Shown: positions 32,539 through 43,698, numbered from the stretch's first letter. The stretch: DNA of 64,000 nucleotides from Roseovarius sp. M141 (GCF_024355225.1 NZ_VCNH01000008.1:3100001-3164000), one strand, 5' to 3'. Notes: generated by a model not told the origin, from the sequence alone. Numbers and translations: made by a program.

Positions 32539-32991
32539 GTGGGCCGAAAAGGTAGGCTGTCAAGGAGTTTAAGTTTGTTCGCCGCCACTGATTATAAAAG
32601 CCTCAATCACCGTCAGAAAGAAAACTACAATTTTCAAAAAATTGCAGCACGTTTGGCAGACTATGGATTTAATTCTATGCGTTTGTCGGATGATTTTCAT
32701 GGTGCAGACTTTATTGCCCTGCATGTAGACGGTGAAACTCTTTTGCGTGTGCAGTTGAAGGGTCGACTAACATTTCATCAAAAGTACTATGGCAAAAGCT
32801 TGCATATCGCGTTTCGAGACAGAGAAAGAGTATTTGTCTATCCTCACGATTTGCTAAGGCAAGAAATCGAGGCGGCTGGGATTGTTGAACGATCCACATC
32901 GAAAGCATGGGTCGACCACGGCAGCCGCAGTTGGCGCGCTGTGCCAAAACATCTAATGAAGCTAGGGGTTGTTGACGTTCACCTTGTGTGA
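32539..32991 (+). pseudogene. PD-(D/E)XK nuclease-fold-like protein, C terminus replaced by IS insertion
   Basis: A 150-codon frame starting at GTG 32539, six bases after GAAGG. D57 (HGADFIALHV) followed by Q72-x-K74 (LLRVQLKGR) resembles the D...(E/Q)xK core of restriction-endonuclease-fold nucleases. Function unknown. The gene is AT-rich compared with its neighbours, suggesting transfer. Codons after L142 (GVVDVHLV) belong to the IS end. Removing the IS and one CTAG copy restores a frame that continues VEKYEFKPLL and stops at 33837, a 152-residue protein. Loss of the last ten residues may or may not inactivate it. Confidence 0.65.
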
Positions 32992-33410
32992 ATGAGAGTT
33001 GCGGCGATTGAGATGAAGGCTTTGAAGCTCTGATCTGTCTTGCAGGAGCGCATGGCTATCCCTCTGTTTTCCTTTAGTTTACCAAAGTAGTTTTCGATCA
33101 GGTGCCGCCATTTGTAGGTTTCCTTGTCGAACTCCGCGGGGAACTTCCGGTTGGATTTCGGCGGTATGACCGGGGTGATATCGCGATCCAGCAAGTCATT
33201 GCGCAGCCAGTCCGCATCGAAAGCTCTGTCCGCCAGCAAGTGCCCGGCGGACAGTCCGTGGATCAGCGTGTCGACCTCGCGCAGGTCATTGGCTTGTCCG
33301 GGCATCAAGCAGAAATCGACGAGGTTGCCGAGCGCATCCGTCAGGGCCAGTATCTTTGTCGTTATCCCTCCGCGAGAGCGTCCAATGGCCTGGCACAGAG
33401 TCCCCCTTTT
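32979..33410 (-). CDS. IS5-family transposase, C-terminal frame (OrfB)
   Basis: The frame is open further upstream, but transposase similarity begins near the slippery run at about 33410. It encodes SRGGITTKILALTDALGN, the second Asp in LLADRAFDADWLR and the catalytic Glu in YKWRHLIENYFGKLKENRGIAMR. A -1 frameshift from OrfA would produce the full DDE transposase. The stop lies within the left terminal repeat. Confidence 0.8.
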   Translation of the reverse strand, partial: KRGTLCQAIGRSRGGITTKILALTDALGNLVDFCLMPGQANDLREVDTLIHGLSAGHLLADRAFDADWLRNDLLDRDITPVIPPKSNRKFPAEFDKETYKWRHLIENYFGKLKENRGIAMRSCKTDQSFKAFISIAATLIHTR

Positions 33411-33730
33411 GCGCCCTGACCCGAGCGGTGGACCTTGACGATAGTTCCATCGACCATTGCGTATTCGAGGTCGGCGTCTGAGGCTAAAGATCTGAACATA
33501 TGGTAGAAAGCATCTGCTTTGACCCACCTGCGGAACCGCTTGAATACGCTGTTCCATTTGCCAAACTCGTCCGGCAATTCGCGCCACTGCGCTCCGGTGC
33601 GAACGATCCAAAGCACCGCCTCGACGAACAGCCGGGGATCGCGCCCTGTTTGCCCCGGATCGGTGGATTTCCCCAGACAATACGGTTTGATGATTGCCCA
33701 TTGCGCATCGGTTAGAACTCTTCGGGTCAA
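33362..33730 (-). CDS. IS5-family transposase, N-terminal frame (OrfA)
   Basis: A 122-codon frame beginning MTRRVLTDAQWAIIKPYCLG, with the DUF4096-like N-terminal domain (GQWRELP-type TGAQWRELPDEFGKWNSVFKRFRRW) and the first catalytic Asp in YAMVDGTIVKVHR. The rest of the DDE domain lies in the other frame. At 33410-33401 the minus strand reads AAAAGGGGGA, where a -1 slip (AAA to AAA, GGG to AGG) would join the frames. Confidence 0.82.
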   Translation of the reverse strand: MTRRVLTDAQWAIIKPYCLGKSTDPGQTGRDPRLFVEAVLWIVRTGAQWRELPDEFGKWNSVFKRFRRWVKADAFYHMFRSLASDADLEYAMVDGTIVKVHRSGQGAKGGLCARPLDALAEG

Positions 33731-33908
33731 GGTTGCTCTCCTCCGTTTGCAACCTTGAATCAGAAGTCAGATGATTTGGGAATCCCGAACGTCAACAGCC
33801 CCTAGTTGAAAAGTACGAATTTAAACCTCTTCTTTGATTTGAGGTATAGTCAAAAATTGTGATAATCGAGATCATACTTTGCTATATTGATATGTATGAA
33901 TATAAGAC

Positions 33909-33940
33909 AAAAAACCCGGCCACTCTCGCAGCCGGGGTTT
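33909..33940 (-). terminator. Strong terminator after rplW
   Basis: A CCCGGC/GCCGGG stem (33915-33920 with 33931-33936) followed on the minus strand by TTTTTT. It is 24 bases after the rplW stop, so transcription from the rpsL/rpsJ side should end before rplB. Confidence 0.88.
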
Positions 33941-33964
33941 CCAAATCTTCAAGCCAACCTGACC

Positions 33965-34261
33965 TCAGAGACCGGTGGTCACGTCGATCGTGTTGCCTTC
34001 TTCCAGCGTCACATACGCCTTCTTGACGTCGGCGCGCTTGCCCAGACGACCGCGGAAACGCTTGGCCTTGCCCTTGGTGATGGTCGTGTTGACAGCCTTC
34101 ACCTTGACGCCGAACAGGGCCTCGACGGCTTCCTTGATCTGCGGCTTGTTGCTGTCAATCGCGACCTCGAAGACCACTGCGCCGTTTTCGGACGCCATGG
34201 TGGCCTTTTCGGTCACGATGGGCTTGCGGACCACATCGTAATGCTCAGGTTTCGCGCTCAT
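33965..34261 (-). CDS. rplW: 50S ribosomal protein L23
   Basis: A 98-residue L23 at the exit tunnel, docking site for trigger factor and SRP. Conserved [15 protein letters not shown] and the [22 protein letters not shown] segment are present. It overlaps rplD by four bases (ATGA). Unusually it is followed by a terminator and a mobile islet rather than by rplB. Confidence 0.98.
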   Translation of the reverse strand: MSAKPEHYDVVRKPIVTEKATMASENGAVVFEVAIDSNKPQIKEAVEALFGVKVKAVNTTITKGKAKRFRGRLGKRADVKKAYVTLEEGNTIDVTTGL

Positions 34262-34875
34262 TTGAAACGTGCCTCCAGTGCTTCGACACCCGCCTTGGTG
34301 ATGACCAGAGTATCACGCTTGAGGATGTCATAGACGTTTGCGCCCATCGTCGGCAGGACGTCCAGACCGTCGATGTTGCGGGCGGCCTTGGCGAAGTCTG
34401 CATTGACCTCGGTGCCGTCGATGATCAGCGCGCGCTTCCAGCCCAGATCCTTGATCTGCTTGGCCAGAGTGCCGGTCTTGGTGACGCCAGCGATATCCTC
34501 GATGATCACCAGCTCGCCTGCGCGCGCCTTGGCGCTCAGGGCGTGTCGCAGACCAAGTGCGCGGACCTTCTTGGGCAGATCATGCGCATGGCTGCGTACG
34601 ACCGGACCCTTGTAGATGCCACCCCCGCGAAAGATAGGCGCCGAACGCGCGCCGTGGCGTGCGCCGCCGGTGCCCTTCTGGCGATAGATCTTCTTGGTCG
34701 AATACTTGACCTCGGAGCGGGTTTTCACCTTGTGCGTGCCGGCCTGCGCCTTGTTACGCTGCCAGCGGACGACGCGGTGCAGGATGTCGGCGCGCGGGTC
34801 CAGGTCGAAGATGTCTTCGCCCAGATCGACCGAGCCGGCGGTGCTGCCGTCCAGTTTGATCATGTCGAGTTTCAT
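34258..34875 (-). CDS. rplD: 50S ribosomal protein L4
   Basis: A 205-residue L4 with the tunnel loop ([25 protein letters not shown]). In enterobacteria L4 represses the S10 operon; whether it does here is unknown. It overlaps both rplC and rplW by four bases. Confidence 0.98.
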   Translation of the reverse strand: MKLDMIKLDGSTAGSVDLGEDIFDLDPRADILHRVVRWQRNKAQAGTHKVKTRSEVKYSTKKIYRQKGTGGARHGARSAPIFRGGGIYKGPVVRSHAHDLPKKVRALGLRHALSAKARAGELVIIEDIAGVTKTGTLAKQIKDLGWKRALIIDGTEVNADFAKAARNIDGLDVLPTMGANVYDILKRDTLVITKAGVEALEARFK

Positions 34876-35756
34876 GCTTCATCATCCTTCTTGGTCTCGT
34901 CCAGAGTCTCGCTCTGGTCGCCGGCCTCTGCCTTGTCAGCTGCGATTTCGGCCTCGGCCTCTTTCTCGGCTGCGGCTTCCTCGGCGGCTTGTGCCTCGGC
35001 GGCTGCCTTGGCTGCTTCGGCCTCTTCGGCTGCGGCTGCTGCGGCGGCCTCTTCGGCGGCTTTGGCGGCGGCTTCGGCGTCAGATTTCAGCGCGGCGGGC
35101 GTGATAGCGTTCTCGGGGAACGGCTTTTTCACCGCGTCCTTGATCGTCACCCAACCACCTTTGGAGCCGGGAACAGCGCCCTTGACCATGATCAGGCCAC
35201 GATCAGCGTCCGTCTTGATCACCTGCAGGTTCTGCGTGGTGATCCGAGCGGCACCCATGTGACCGGCCATCTTCTTACCTTTGAAGACCTTGCCCGGGTC
35301 CTGACACTGGCCCGTGGAGCCGTGCGAACGGTGGCTGATCGAAACACCGTGGGTCATTTCCAGACCCTTGAAGTTGTGACGCTTCATGGCACCGGCAAAA
35401 CCCTTACCGATCGACGTGCCGCAGACATCCACGAACTGACCTTCGAAGTAATGGTTGGCGGTGATTTCCTCGCCCACTGCAATCAGGTTCTCAGGCGCTA
35501 CGCGGAATTCCGCGATCTTGCGCTTGGGCTCCACCTTGGCGGCGGCGAAGTGGCCGCGCATTGCCTGCGAGGTCCGCTTGGCCTTGGCCGAGCCTGCGCC
35601 CAGCTGCACCGCGGAATAGCCGTGGCTGTCAGCCGTACGCTGTGCGACGACCTGAAGTTTGTCCAGTTGAAGAACGGTGACAGGCACCTGCCGCCCGTCT
35701 TCCATGAAAAGACGGGTCATGCCCATCTTCTTTGCGATAACGCCAGAGCGCAACAT
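34872..35756 (-). CDS. rplC: 50S ribosomal protein L3 with long acidic/alanine-rich tail
   Basis: The first 220 or so residues are a normal L3 ([24 protein letters not shown]). Residues about 224-294 form an extra tail made almost only of Ala, Glu, Lys and Asp, predicted to be a charged helix. E. coli L3 has 209 residues. Such tails occur in Rhodobacterales L3 to differing lengths; the function is unknown. It is translationally coupled to rplD. Confidence 0.97.
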   Translation of the reverse strand: MLRSGVIAKKMGMTRLFMEDGRQVPVTVLQLDKLQVVAQRTADSHGYSAVQLGAGSAKAKRTSQAMRGHFAAAKVEPKRKIAEFRVAPENLIAVGEEITANHYFEGQFVDVCGTSIGKGFAGAMKRHNFKGLEMTHGVSISHRSHGSTGQCQDPGKVFKGKKMAGHMGAARITTQNLQVIKTDADRGLIMVKGAVPGSKGGWVTIKDAVKKPFPENAITPAALKSDAEAAAKAAEEAAAAAAAEEAEAAKAAAEAQAAEEAAAEKEAEAEIAADKAEAGDQSETLDETKKDDEA

Positions 35757-35770
35757 AATCAGTGCCCCCC

Positions 35771-36079
35771 TTAGACCGAAATCTGAACGTCGACGCCGGC
35801 GGCCAGGTCGAGCTTCATCAGCGCGTCCACGGTCTGCGGGGTCGGATCAACGATGTCCAGCAGGCGCTTGTGCGTGCGGATTTCCCATTGATCGCGGGAT
35901 TTCTTGTTCACGTGGGGACCACGCAGAACGGTGAATTTTTCAATCTTGTTCGGCAGCGGAATCGGGCCACGGACGTCGGCGCCCGTGCGTTTCGCGGTGT
36001 TCACGATTTCCTGCGTGCTGGCATCCAGTACGCGGTAATCGAACGCCTTCAGCCGAATGCGAATGTTCTGGCTTTGCAT
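35771..36079 (-). CDS. rpsJ: 30S ribosomal protein S10
   Basis: A 102-residue S10, also the transcription antitermination factor NusE. ATG 36079 gives [24 protein letters not shown] lies upstream. [41 protein letters not shown] is complete. It follows tuf with about 100 bases between. Confidence 0.98.
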   Translation of the reverse strand: MQSQNIRIRLKAFDYRVLDASTQEIVNTAKRTGADVRGPIPLPNKIEKFTVLRGPHVNKKSRDQWEIRTHKRLLDIVDPTPQTVDALMKLDLAAGVDVQISV

Positions 36080-36110
36080 GTATTTAGCCTTTCGCGGCAT
36101 TGGAGTTGAT

Positions 36111-36175
36111 AGGAGGGAGGCCGGACCATCCAGCCTCCCTCTTCGAACCCTTGGGGCGGGCTATGCAGCCCGCCC
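36111..36175 (-). promoter_or_regulatory. Two hairpins between tuf and rpsJ
   Basis: A 9-bp perfect stem (36154-36162 with 36167-36175, loop ATGC) directly follows the tuf stop, and a second stem of about 9-10 bp pairs 36113-36121 with 36133-36141. Neither has a T-run. They may act as attenuators or protect the tuf mRNA 3' end. Confidence 0.55.
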
Positions 36176-36182
36176 AGAGTAA

Positions 36183-37358
<1,176 letters not shown>

Positions 37359-37446
37359 GATGTGGCTCCTCTTTTTGCAAGTCAGGTGGTGGGCGTCATG
37401 CCCACCCTACAGGTTGGGTAGGGCGGGGATGCCCCCGCCACCCGGA

Positions 37447-39570
37447 TTAAGCGAATTTGGCCTGGATCTCTTCCGAGATGTTGCTCGGCACGGGGTCGTA
37501 ATGCGAGAACTGCATCGTGAACTGGGCCCGGCCCGAAGACATGGAGCGCAGCGTGTTGATGTAACCGAACATGTTGGCCAGCGGCACGTTACAGTCGATC
37601 GCGATGGCATTGCCGCGATTTTCCTGTCCCGAAATCTGACCACGGCGCGATGTAAGATCGCCGATGATCCCGCCGGTATATTCGTCAGGCGTGATGACCT
37701 CGACCTTCATGATCGGCTCCAGCAGCTTGGCACCTGCTTTGCGCAGGCCTTCGCGCATGCCCATGCGACCGGCAATCTCGAACGCCATGACGCTGGAGTC
37801 CACATCGTGGAACTTGCCATCGATCAGCGCGACCTTGAAGTCGATAACCGGGAAGCCCGCCAGCGGACCACTGTCCATGACCGAGCGGATACCTTTTTCG
37901 ACGCCGGGAATATATTCCTTGGGCACCGAACCACCGACGACGCGGCTCTCGAACGAGAAACCTTCGCCGGGCTCTGTCGGCGAGATAACCATCTTGACCT
38001 CGGCGAACTGACCGGACCCACCCGACTGTTTCTTGTGGGTATAGGTATGCTCGACCTCGTGACCGATCGTCTCACGATAAGCCACCTGAGGCGCACCGAT
38101 ATTGGCGTCGACCTTGAATTCGCGGCGCAGACGATCCACCAGAATGTCGAGATGAAGCTCGCCCATTCCTTTCATGATCGTCTGACCGGATTCCTGATCG
38201 GTTTCCACGCGGAACGACGGATCCTCGGCCGCCAAACGTGCGAGGCCTGTCGACATCTTCTCCTGGTCGCCCTTGGTTTTGGGCTCGACCGCGATCTCGA
38301 TCACCGGATCGGGGAAGGTCATCGTTTCCAGAACAACCTGTTCCTTGACGTCGCTCAGCGTGTCACCCGTGGTCGTGTCCTTCAGGCCCGCAAGTGCGAT
38401 GATGTCCCCGGCAAATGCCTCTTCGATCTCTTCGCGCTGGATCGAGTGCATCATCATCATACGACCGATGCGCTCTTTCCTGCCCTTGGTCGTGTTCTGG
38501 ACGGTATCACCCTTCTTGATCTTGCCCGAATAGATGCGGGTGAAGGTCAGCGAGCCGACGAACGGGTCGTTCATGATCTTGAATGCAAGGCCGGAGAACG
38601 GCATCTCGTCATCCGCGCGGCGCGGGATGTTGCGGGTCTCGGTCTCGTCCTCGGGGGCAAAGCCCATGTAATCGACAACGTCCTTGGGGCTGGGCAGGTA
38701 GTCGACAACGGCGTTCAGCAACGGCTGCACACCCTTGTTCTTGAACGCCGAGCCGCACAGGATCGGAACGAAAGACAGCGACAGCGTGCCCTTGCGGATC
38801 AGCTTGCGCAGGGTATCTTCGTCAGGCTCGACGCCCTCCAGATACCCTTCCATGGCCGTATCGTCCATTTCAACGGCGCATTCGATCAGGTTTGCACGCC
38901 ATTCGTCGGCCACATCCTTCAGGCTTTCGCGGATCGGACCACGTGTCCAGTTCGCACCCAGATCTTCGCCGGCCCAGACCCACTCTTCCATCGTGACCAG
39001 ATCGACCAGGCCCTCGAGCTCGGTTTCCGAGCCGATCGGGATCTGGATCGGTGCAGGCGTGGCGCCCGTCCGGTCCTTGATCATCTTGACGCAGTTGAAG
39101 AAGTCGGCGCCGATCTTGTCCATCTTGTTGACGAACACGACCCGCGGCACCTTGTAACGGTCGGCCTGGCGCCAGACGGTCTCGGTCTGGGGCTCGACGC
39201 CGGCGTTGGCGTCGAGAACCGCAACCGCACCGTCGAGAACGGCCAGCGAACGCTCGACTTCGATGGTGAAGTCGACGTGGCCGGGTGTATCGATGATGTT
39301 CATGCGATACTTGGTTTCCGACGTACCTTCCTGGGTAGGATCGTTCTGGCGCTGCCAGAACGTGGTGGTCGCAGCCGAAGTGATCGTGATTCCACGCTCC
39401 TGCTCCTGCTCCATCCAGTCCATGGTCGAGGCACCTTCATGGGTTTCACCCATGTTGTGGTTCTTACCTGTGTAGAACAGGATCCGTTCGCTGCAGGTTG
39501 TCTTACCTGCATCGATATGGGCCATGATGCCGAAGTTACGGTAGCGTTCTAGAGCGTAGTCGCGTGCCAT
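37447..39570 (-). CDS. fusA: Elongation factor G
   Basis: A 707-residue translocation GTPase with [19 protein letters not shown] (P-loop), DTPGHVDF and [10 protein letters not shown], and domains II-V. It lies between rpsG and tuf; a hairpin-rich 88-base gap precedes tuf, with short inverted repeats at about 37388-37406 and 37422-37440. Confidence 0.98.
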   Translation of the reverse strand: MARDYALERYRNFGIMAHIDAGKTTCSERILFYTGKNHNMGETHEGASTMDWMEQEQERGITITSAATTTFWQRQNDPTQEGTSETKYRMNIIDTPGHVDFTIEVERSLAVLDGAVAVLDANAGVEPQTETVWRQADRYKVPRVVFVNKMDKIGADFFNCVKMIKDRTGATPAPIQIPIGSETELEGLVDLVTMEEWVWAGEDLGANWTRGPIRESLKDVADEWRANLIECAVEMDDTAMEGYLEGVEPDEDTLRKLIRKGTLSLSFVPILCGSAFKNKGVQPLLNAVVDYLPSPKDVVDYMGFAPEDETETRNIPRRADDEMPFSGLAFKIMNDPFVGSLTFTRIYSGKIKKGDTVQNTTKGRKERIGRMMMMHSIQREEIEEAFAGDIIALAGLKDTTTGDTLSDVKEQVVLETMTFPDPVIEIAVEPKTKGDQEKMSTGLARLAAEDPSFRVETDQESGQTIMKGMGELHLDILVDRLRREFKVDANIGAPQVAYRETIGHEVEHTYTHKKQSGGSGQFAEVKMVISPTEPGEGFSFESRVVGGSVPKEYIPGVEKGIRSVMDSGPLAGFPVIDFKVALIDGKFHDVDSSVMAFEIAGRMGMREGLRKAGAKLLEPIMKVEVITPDEYTGGIIGDLTSRRGQISGQENRGNAIAIDCNVPLANMFGYINTLRSMSSGRAQFTMQFSHYDPVPSNISEEIQAKFA

Positions 39571-39596
39571 TGGGCTGCTTCCTCAGAGTATCTGTT

Positions 39597-40070
<474 letters not shown>

Positions 40071-40079
40071 TTAATCCTC

Positions 40080-40451
40080 TTACTTCGGGCGCTTCGCGCC
40101 ATATTTCGAACGGCGCTGCTTGCGGTCTTTGACACCCTGGGTGTCCAGAACGCCGCGCAGAATGTGGTAACGCACACCGGGAAGGTCTTTTACACGGCCC
40201 CCGCGGATCAGGACAACCGAGTGTTCCTGCAGGTTGTGGCTCTCACCGGGAATGTAGCTGATGACCTCAAAGCCATTGGTCAGGCGCACCTTGGCGACCT
40301 TCCGCATGGCCGAGTTCGGCTTCTTCGGTGTGGTGGTATAAACGCGTGTGCAGACGCCGCGCTTTTGCGGGCAACCCTGCAAATGCTGCGATTTCTGCGC
40401 TCTTACTTTTGGCTGCCGCGGCTTGCGGATCAACTGTTGGATCGTTGGCAT
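40080..40451 (-). CDS. rpsL: 30S ribosomal protein S12
   Basis: A 123-residue S12 of the decoding centre. The start [14 protein letters not shown] at 40451 is chosen; the open frame extends 28 codons further. K43 (TPKKPNSA) and K88 (GGRVKDLPG) are the wild-type residues, so no S12-based streptomycin resistance is expected. First gene of the str operon. Confidence 0.98.
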   Translation of the reverse strand: MPTIQQLIRKPRQPKVRAQKSQHLQGCPQKRGVCTRVYTTTPKKPNSAMRKVAKVRLTNGFEVISYIPGESHNLQEHSVVLIRGGRVKDLPGVRYHILRGVLDTQGVKDRKQRRSKYGAKRPK

Positions 40452-40762
40452 TCCGGTTCTTTCCCCGTCTCTCAACACATGTGTGTGCATGGGTCTTACC
40501 CATGCGGTTAATCCATGCCCACTGCGCGTCCGCAACAGGCAACAACCGCGATCGCAACCCTTGCTGGTGCGGACGCGGCGAGTTTCCAGAGGATCGGGAC
40601 GGCGGGCGTCCGGATCTTGACCACTTCAGTTCTGATATCGGCAGACGAGGCGACCCCCAAGCCGGATGAGGGGCGTATAGGGGGAGTCGGAAGGCTTGTC
40701 AACAGCGGCACCGGGGCCATTAAGCGGGGTGCCCGGCACCTTCAAAGTTGCCTGTGGCGAGG
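40452..40762. other. str operon leader and promoter region
   Basis: No gene is seen. The rpsL transcript would have a leader of more than 200 bases, with the promoter near 40674-40702. The leader contains several short GC stems, which could hold autoregulatory structure. Confidence 0.6.
40674..40702 (-). promoter_or_regulatory. Sigma70 promoter of the str operon
   Basis: On the minus strand a consensus TTGACA (40702-40697), a 17-base spacer and TATACG (40679-40674). It is about 220 bases before rpsL and the best promoter match in the window. Confidence 0.85.
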
Positions 40763-41104
40763 TCACTCTGCTGCGGTGGTCCAGACGGCCATGCGCGTGC
40801 CGCCGGGAGCGCGGAATTCAAACCGCCGACCGCCCGGAAAATCAAATATCTCGCGCGTGATATCCGCGCCCGCCGCCCTGACCTGCGCCAATGCCGCGTC
40901 CAGATCCTCCGCCTTCAACACGATCAGCGGTGCGGCCAATGGCGCCCGTTCAATCCCGCCGCCAATACCGGACCCCTGAATATCGCGATAGTCAGGCCCG
41001 TATTCGACAAAATCCCAGCCAAATGCCGCGTTCATGAACCCCTGCTCGCGCTCCAGATCGGGCGCGTAGAATTCGACATAGTCCATCTTCAGCTTTTCAG
41101 TCAC
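40763..41104 (-). CDS. VOC (glyoxalase/bleomycin-resistance) family protein
   Basis: A 113-residue single-domain protein of the vicinal-oxygen-chelate fold: FYAPDLEREQGFMNAAFGWDF at the start and PGGRRFEFRAPGGTRMAVW at the end. It starts at GTG 41104 behind AAAGGGA. Small members often act as enzymes or ligand-binding proteins; the function cannot be inferred. Divergent neighbours give no clue. Confidence 0.85.
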   Translation of the reverse strand: MTEKLKMDYVEFYAPDLEREQGFMNAAFGWDFVEYGPDYRDIQGSGIGGGIERAPLAAPLIVLKAEDLDAALAQVRAAGADITREIFDFPGGRRFEFRAPGGTRMAVWTTAAE

Positions 41105-41208
41105 ATTCGTCCCTTTCGGCCCTTGCCCAATACCATGGCTTTGCCTTGTCTTGGCTGTGCCGCACTGGCACTGTCAGCACGGGCAACCGGCACAGGATCG
41201 CACAGGCA

Positions 41209-42027
41209 ATGGACAAAACCAAGATGCAGGTGATCGGGCTTTGCCGGTTTTCCTATCCCGCCATCGGCGGCTTTCAGATCCACCATGACACGCCCGAGGC
41301 ACGCGCCGCCTATCTTTATGATCCGGTGCGGATGGAAGAACGCTTTGCCACCTTCCAGTCCCTCACCCTGCCCCCGCTCAGGGCGCAGACCGACCCCCAT
41401 TTCACCCTCGCCATCGTCGTCGGCGACGCGATGCCCGAGGCGTTGCTGGCCCGCCTTCTGGATCTGGTCGAGGATATGCCCCAAGCCGTCATCATTCCGC
41501 GCGCGCCGGGCCGGCACCGGCAGGTCATGCAGGACGTCATCAATCAGGTACGGCAGGACAGCCCCCTGCCCTCGCTCCAGTTTCGCATGGATGATGATGA
41601 TGCGGTCGCCGTAACGTTCGTGCAACACCTGCGCGAGGCGGCGGGTGACCTAGGCCCGATGCTGAGAAAATACCACTATGTCGGCCTCGACTTCAATCGC
41701 GGCCATATCGCGCGCATCGGCCCCAAGGGCATCCACGCCAAGCCCACGGTCGAAACCCTCTGGACCCCCGCGCTGGGAATGGCCGTCGCGCCGGGCGCGT
41801 CGCGCGGTATCATGAATTTCAGCCATGCCAAACTGGGCCGCGTCATGCCCGTTGTGACCCTGCCGGGGGCGGATATGTATATTCGCGGGCACAACCAGTT
41901 CAACGATTCGCGCCAAAAGGACGGGATCAAACCCGTCCGCCTGCCCTTGCTGGACGCCGCAGGCGAAGCAGCGTTTCGTCGGACCTACAACATCGACGCG
42001 GATGCGATCCGCGCGCTTTACAGATAG
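41209..42027 (+). CDS. Putative rhamnosyltransferase, tandem copy 1
   Basis: About 272 residues of the putative rhamnosyl transferase family. The pattern CRFSYPAIGGFQ, SLTLPPLRAQTDPHFTLAIVVGDAMPE and RMDDDDAV (DxD-like metal site) resembles that family of GT-A-like glycosyltransferases. The start is either ATG 41209 or the in-frame ATG 41224. It is followed eight bases later by a paralogue. The acceptor is unknown; surface polysaccharide is likely. Confidence 0.78.
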   Translation: MDKTKMQVIGLCRFSYPAIGGFQIHHDTPEARAAYLYDPVRMEERFATFQSLTLPPLRAQTDPHFTLAIVVGDAMPEALLARLLDLVEDMPQAVIIPRAPGRHRQVMQDVINQVRQDSPLPSLQFRMDDDDAVAVTFVQHLREAAGDLGPMLRKYHYVGLDFNRGHIARIGPKGIHAKPTVETLWTPALGMAVAPGASRGIMNFSHAKLGRVMPVVTLPGADMYIRGHNQFNDSRQKDGIKPVRLPLLDAAGEAAFRRTYNIDADAIRALYR

Positions 42028-42035
42028 GACAGTCC

Positions 42036-42860
42036 ATGCGTGTCATCGGCGTCTGCCGTTTCTCCTACCCGGCCCTTGGCGGGTTCAAGCGGATGCATGA
42101 CAGTGTGGCCAAGCGCGAGGCCTATCTTTATGCCCCTGCCCGTATGGCCCTGCGGTTTGCCCATTTCGAGACGCTCACCCTGCCGTCGATTCGCGCGCAG
42201 ACGGACCCCGATTTCACCTTCCTTATCGTGATCGGACAGAACATGCCCGAGCCGTGGCTGACAAAGCTGCGCGATCTCTGCGCCCCGGTGCCGCAGATAA
42301 AGATCGCGCAGCGCGCGCCGCTGAAGCACCGCCTTGCCCTGCAACTGGCCATTCAGGACGAACTGGGCGAAGAACGTCCCGAAAGCCTGCAATTCCGCCT
42401 CGACGATGATGATGCAGTCGGCGTCGATTTCGTCGAGCTGATCCGGTCCGTCACGCGCCGCACCCGGCGGCTGCGCCGGCGCGAGCCGCGCACGGTGATC
42501 GAATTCAACTCCGGCTATTCCGCCACGCTGTCAGCGGATGGCATGATTGCCGAGGATGTCATCAGCCCGTTCTGGGCCTGCGGGCTGGCGGTCCATTTTG
42601 CCGAAGGCGACGCGCGCACGATCATGAATTACGGGCATCACAAGTTGCATCACGTGATGCCCGCCATCATCCACCCACGCCCGCCGATGTATATCCGCGC
42701 CAAGCATACCGACAATGACAGCGCGGCCAAGTTCCGTCCCCGCAGATTGAAGCCGCTGACAGATGCGCAGAGACAGATCTTCAGGGACCGCTTCAACGTG
42801 GACGAAGAACAGGTACGGGCCGTCTTTTCCGCCCTAGACGCGCCTCGCGGTACAGCGTGA
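42036..42860 (+). CDS. Putative rhamnosyltransferase, tandem copy 2
   Basis: A 274-residue paralogue of the preceding protein: CRFSYPALGGFKRMHD, TLTLPSIRAQTDPDFTFLIVIGQNMPE and RLDDDDAV correspond block by block. AGGACAG precedes ATG 42036. Its last 68 bases overlap the 3' end of the convergent EamA gene. Two tandem enzymes could add successive sugars or act on different acceptors. Confidence 0.78.
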   Translation: MRVIGVCRFSYPALGGFKRMHDSVAKREAYLYAPARMALRFAHFETLTLPSIRAQTDPDFTFLIVIGQNMPEPWLTKLRDLCAPVPQIKIAQRAPLKHRLALQLAIQDELGEERPESLQFRLDDDDAVGVDFVELIRSVTRRTRRLRRREPRTVIEFNSGYSATLSADGMIAEDVISPFWACGLAVHFAEGDARTIMNYGHHKLHHVMPAIIHPRPPMYIRAKHTDNDSAAKFRPRRLKPLTDAQRQIFRDRFNVDEEQVRAVFSALDAPRGTA

Positions 42861-43698
42861 ACAGGCCACTCGCCACCACGATCCCCGCGCCAACCAGCAC
42901 GATCGGCATCGGCCAGTCGCCAAAGACCAGCCACCCCAGCAGCAGCGCCCACAGGATCGCCGTATAGCGGAACGGCGCGGTAAATCCGATATCGCCCACC
43001 CGCACCACCATGATCGAACTGAGATACCCCCCCACGATCAGCGTCGCCGCGCCGCCAATGGTCAGCCAATCGCTGCGGCCCAGCGGCACCCAGTCGCCGC
43101 TCACCACATGGCCCAGCCCGAAGGCCGACATGACCGCCACCGACGTGGCGAAGGTGACCAGCATCGAAGATGTCTCGCGGCTGAGGCTGCGGGTCGCCAG
43201 ATCGCGCAGGGTAAGACACCCGACCGCCGCCAACCCATAGAGCGCGTAGCTGTTGAACCCGTCTGCGCCCGGCCGCACGATCAGCATGACACCGACGAAC
43301 CCCACCAGAATCGCGCCCAGCCGCTGGATGCCGATCTTTTCGCGAAACACCAGCGCGGCACTCAGCGTGATGGCCAGCGGCAGCGCCTGAAGGATCGACG
43401 TCACATTCGCCAGCGGCATATGATACAGCGCCGTCAGAAAGAAATAGGTGCCCGCCACCTCACCCAGCACGCGCAGGAAAATGGCCCGCGCATCCTTGGG
43501 CGAAACCCGCTTGGAAAACGCGCCCATGCGCCACGCGATCACGGCGACTGCCGTGCTGGTCAGGCAGCCGCGCAGAAAGATCACCTGAAACAGCGGCACA
43601 TGCCCTGAAAGTGACTTCATCAGCGTGTCGTTCAGCGTATAGGCCGCCATCGACGCCATCATCAGCAGCGCGCCGATTGTATTGTCAGACAGTTTCAT
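42793..43698 (-). CDS. EamA/DMT-family transporter
   Basis: A 301-residue inner-membrane protein with about ten helices and two EamA repeats, starting LSDNTIGALLMMASMAAYTLNDTLMKSL. Members export amino acids, nucleotides or other metabolites. The basic tail ends in RKRRPVPVLRPR. It overlaps the convergent gene end by 68 bases, so their 3' ends are shared. Confidence 0.92.
   Translation of the reverse strand: MKLSDNTIGALLMMASMAAYTLNDTLMKSLSGHVPLFQVIFLRGCLTSTAVAVIAWRMGAFSKRVSPKDARAIFLRVLGEVAGTYFFLTALYHMPLANVTSILQALPLAITLSAALVFREKIGIQRLGAILVGFVGVMLIVRPGADGFNSYALYGLAAVGCLTLRDLATRSLSRETSSMLVTFATSVAVMSAFGLGHVVSGDWVPLGRSDWLTIGGAATLIVGGYLSSIMVVRVGDIGFTAPFRYTAILWALLLGWLVFGDWPMPIVLVGAGIVVASGLFTLYREARLGRKRRPVPVLRPR

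Larger units (their letters stand above)
32966..33801 (-). mobile_element. IS5-family insertion sequence (IS427-like), 836 bp
   Basis: Terminal inverted repeats of 15 bp with one mismatch (32966-32980 GGGTTGTTGACGTTC; complement of 33787-33801 GGGCTGTTGACGTTC) flank two overlapping transposase frames. CTAG at 32962-32965 and 33802-33805 is the likely target duplication. Size, two-frame transposase and CTAG target fit the IS427 group of the IS5 family. It is complete and may be mobile. Confidence 0.88.

Noticed and set aside
40080-40451. Possible streptomycin-resistance allele of S12
   Set aside because: K43 and K88 are both wild type.
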